This document shows, one piece after another, positions 61,261 through 64,000 of a stretch of DNA of 64,000 nucleotides. A program made the position numbers and the translations under genes. Positions within the stretch are counted from its first letter, which is position 1. Each line of letters begins with the position of its first letter. Origin of the DNA: Closterium sp. NIES-65 (Eukaryota; Streptophyta; Zygnematophyceae; Desmidiales; Closteriaceae). The notes under the pieces were generated by a model that made no database searches, had not been told where the DNA came from, and saw only the letters and a program-made list of their open reading frames with translations. The stretch spans positions 1-64,000 of the forward strand of contig CANXME010000394.1 of the NCBI GenBank assembly GCA_948144175.1, in the 5' to 3' direction.

Positions 61261-64000
61261 CTTTCATCTCACCATCTGATGAAAGAGGTACTTTCATCTC
61301 ACCATCTGATGAAAGAGTTACTTTCATCTCACCATCTGAAGAAAGAGTTGCTTTCATCTCACCATCTGATGAAAGAGTTGCTTTCATCTCACCATCTGAT
61401 GAAAGAGGTACTTTCATCTCACCATCTGATGAAAGAATTACTTTCATATCACGATCTGATGAAAGAGGTACTTTCATCTCACCATCTGATGAAAGAATTT
61501 CTTTCATATCACCATCTGATGAAAGAGGTACTTTCATCACACCATCTGATGAAAGAGTTGCTTTCATCTCACCATCTGATGAAAGAGTTACTTTGATCTC
61601 ACCATTTGATGAAAGAGGTACTTTCATCTCACCATCTGATGAAAGAGTTACTTTCATCTCACCATCTGATGAAAGAGTTGCTTTCATCTCACCATCTGAT
61701 GAAAGAGTTACTTTCATCTCACCATCTGAAGAAAGAGTTGCTTTCATCTCACCATCTGATGAAAGAGTTGCTTTCATCTCACCATCTGATGAAAGAGGTA
61801 CTTTCATCTCACCATCTGATGAAAGAGTTACTTTCATCTCACCATCTGAAGAAAGAGTTGCTTTCATCTCACCATCTGATGAAAGAGTTGCTTTCATCTC
61901 ACCATCTGATGAAAGAGGTACTTTCATCTCACCATCTGATGAAAGAATTACTTTCATATCACGATCTGATGAAAGAGGTACTTTCATCTCACCATCTGAT
62001 GAAAGAATTTCTTTCATATCACCATCTGATGAAAGAGGTACTTTCATCACACCATCTGATGAAAGAGTTGCTTTCATCTCACCATCTGATGAAAGAATTA
62101 CTTTCATATCACCATCTGATGAAAGAGGTACTTTCATCTCTCCATCTAATGAAAGAGTTGCTTTCATCTCACCATCTGATGAAAGAGGTACTTTCATCTC
62201 ACCATCTGATGAAAGAGTTACTTTCATCTCACCATCTGAAGAAAGAGTTGCTTTCATCTCACCATCTGATGAAAGAGTTGCTTTCATCTCACCATCTGAT
62301 GAAAGAGGTACTTTCATCTCACCATCTGATGAAAGAATTACTTTCATATCACGATCTGATGAAAGAGGTACTTTCATCTCACCATCTGATGAAAGAATTT
62401 CTTTCATATCACCATCTGATGAAAGAGGTACTTTCATCACACCATCTGATGAAAGAGTTGCTTTCATCTCACCATCTGATGAAAGAGTTACTTTGATCTC
62501 ACCATTTGATGAAAGAGGTACTTTCATCTCACCATCTGATGAAAGAGTTACTTTCATCTCACCATCTGATGAAAGAGTTGCTTTCATCTCACCATCTGAT
62601 GAAAGAGTTACTTTCATCTCACCATCTGAAGAAAGAGTTGCTTTCATCTCACCATCTGATGAAAGAGTTGCTTTCATCTCACCATCTGATGAAAGAGTTG
62701 CTTTCATCTCACCATCTAATGAAAGAGTTGCTTTCATCTCACCATCTGATGAAAGAGGTATTTTCATCTCACCATCTGATGAAAGAGGTACTTTCATCTC
62801 AGCATCTGATGAAAGAATTACTTTCATCTCACCATCTGATGAAAGAGGTACTTTCATCTCACCATCTGATGAAAGAGTTGCTTTCATCTCACCATCTGAT
62901 GAAAGAGTTACTTTGATCTCACCATCTGATAAAAGAGGTACTTTCATCTCACCATCTGATGAAAGAGTTGCTTTCATCTCACCATCTGATGAAAGAGTTG
63001 CTTTCATCTCACCATCTTATGAAAGAGGTACTTTCATCTCACCATCTGATGAAAGAGGTACTTTCATCTCACCATCTGATGAAAGAATTACTTTCATCTC
63101 ACCATCTGATGAAAGAGGTACTTTCATCTCACCATCTGATGAAAGAGTTGCTTTCATCTCACCATCTGATGAAAGAGTTACTTTCATCTCACCATCTTAT
63201 GAAAGAGGTACTTTCATCTCACCATCTGATGAAAGAGTTACTTTCATCTCACCATCTGATAAAAGAGTTACTTTCATCTCACCATCTGATGAAAGAGGTA
63301 CTTTCATCTCACCATCTGATGAAAGAGTTGCTTTCATCTCACCATCTGATGAAAGAGGTACTTTCATCTCACCATCTGATGAAAGAATTACTTTCATATC
63401 ACCATCTGATGAAAGAGGTACTTTCATCTCACCATCTGATGAAAGAGTTGCTTTCATCTCACCATCTGATGAAAGAGTTACTTTGATCTCACCATCTGAT
63501 AAAAGAGGTACTTTCATCTCACCATCTGATGAAAGAGTTACTTTCATCTCACCATCTGATGAAAGAGTTGCTTTCATCTCACCATCTGATGAAAGAGGTA
63601 CTTTCATCTCACCATCTGATGAAAGAATTACTTTCATATCACGATCTGATGAAAGAGGTACTTTCATCTCACCATCTGATGAAAGAATTTCTTTCATATC
63701 ACCATCTGATGAAAGAGGTACTTTCATCACACCATCTGATGAAAGAGTTGCTTTCATCTCACCATCTGATGAAAGAGTTACTTTGATCTCACCATTTGAT
63801 GAAAGAGGTACTTTCATCTCACCATCTGATGAAAGAGTTACTTTCATCTCACCATCTGATGAAAGAGTTGCTTTCATCTCACCATCTGATGAAAGAGTTA
63901 CTTTCATCTCACCATCTGAAGAAAGAGTTGCTTTCATCTCACCATCTGATGAAAGAGTTGCTTTCATCTCACCATCTGATGAAAGAGGTACTTTCATCTC
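61261..64000 (+). repeat. Higher-order blocks in the 30-bp array (390, 510, 900 and 1290 bp offsets)
   Basis: A cassette with the string ATATCACGATCTG occurs at about 61448, 61958, 62348 and 63638, spaced 510, 390 and 1290 bp (17, 13 and 43 units). 61261 to about 61796 matches 62161 to about 62696 base for base (offset 900). 61351-61810 matches 63541-64000 (offset 2190), where the window ends. The array therefore grew by copying blocks of tens of units. Confidence 0.8.

Larger units (their letters stand above)
59709..64000 (+). repeat. 30-bp hairpin-forming repeat, second array (about 143 units)
   Basis: Each unit is an inverted repeat: GATGAAAG, a 5-bp loop, CTTTCATC, then a 9-bp linker TCACCATCT. 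Arms are perfect 8-bp complements. Most unit-to-unit variation falls in the loop (AGTTA, AGTTG, AGGTA, AATTA, AATTT, AGGAA, AGTTT). Fewer changes hit the linker or arms (TATCACGATCT, TCACACC, TTTGATC, TCTGAAG). The unit has no CpG and is AT-richer than everything to the left. Because 30 is a multiple of 3, both strands stay open for long stretches: minus strand VTLSSDGEMK-like repeats (59915-63007, 63197-63997), plus strand LSSHHLMKE-like repeats. Most loop changes are amino-acid-changing, which argues against protein constraint. The array runs off the right edge. Confidence 0.95.

Noticed and set aside
59709-64000. 10-residue repeat protein encoded by the 30-bp array
   Set aside because: Both strands stay open, and most common changes alter amino acids (Val/Ala/Glu, Thr/Pro/Ile) with few synonymous changes. 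The pattern fits a DNA or RNA hairpin better than a conserved peptide.
59709-64000. CRISPR array
   Set aside because: The 30-bp units abut directly. The only variable part is 5 bp with a handful of recurring states, there are no unique 25-40-bp spacers, and no cas genes are present.
59709-64000. Hammerhead ribozyme or C/D snoRNA suggested by CTGATGA in each 30-bp unit
   Set aside because: The hammerhead core also needs a GAAA strand after stem II and a cleavage triplet in a third stem, which are absent. No paired C and D boxes at suitable spacing are seen.
1-64000. Telomeric repeats, rDNA spacer or organelle DNA
   Set aside because: No TTAGGG-like or TTTAGGG-like runs, no rRNA sequence and no organellar genes were seen.

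Overview
The window is almost entirely tandemly repeated DNA with no recognisable protein-coding, rRNA or tRNA gene. It suggests a large, repeat-rich eukaryotic nuclear genome: a ~180-bp satellite about the size of a nucleosome repeat, GC-rich minisatellites, nested higher-order repeats, no operons, no dense long non-repetitive ORFs. Several variants that separate repeat copies are C-to-T or G-to-A changes at CpG, which points to a host that methylates CpG (vertebrate, some other animals, or plant). I cannot name the species from sequence alone.

Layout. (1) 1-30753: about 169 head-to-tail copies of a ~182-bp satellite, running off the left edge. Nearly homogeneous stretches alternate with stretches carrying linked monomer variants in higher-order repeats (a 4-monomer unit at 6905-8364; a 7-monomer module at 21863-24413 and 26600-27873). 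(2) 30754-44340: about 485 copies of a 28-bp minisatellite, C-rich on the + strand. (3) At 44334-44345 the same minisatellite flips orientation through a short GC-rich palindrome, and about 517 copies continue G-rich to 58836. Most units carry a GC-box (GGGGCGGGGT), and the array has extreme strand asymmetry. (4) 58837-59045: seven copies of a 30-bp repeat. (5) 59046-59594: the only non-repetitive DNA, 549 bp, with a stop-free minus-strand frame of about 163 codons and no family I recognise. (6) 59595-59908: a second, identical 314-bp copy of the 28-bp/30-bp junction. (7) 59709-64000: about 143 more 30-bp units, running off the right edge.

The points most worth attention are functional-looking motifs inside the repeats. 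Most 182-bp monomers carry a perfect CArg-type element (CCTTATATGG, the SRF/MADS-box site), placed on the minus strand about 40 bp upstream of a TATAAAAT box. Most 28-bp units carry an Sp1/KLF-type GC-box. Each 30-bp unit is a perfect 8-bp inverted repeat around a 5-bp loop, and unit-to-unit variation concentrates in that loop. None of this proves function; all of it can be tested.

The long open frames through the repeats (28-residue Pro/Ser/His/Phe periodicity in the minisatellite, 10-residue periodicity in the 30-bp array, short frames in the satellite) are treated as by-products of repeat composition, not genes. Copy counts come from reading and arithmetic on landmarks, and assembly error in such arrays cannot be excluded.
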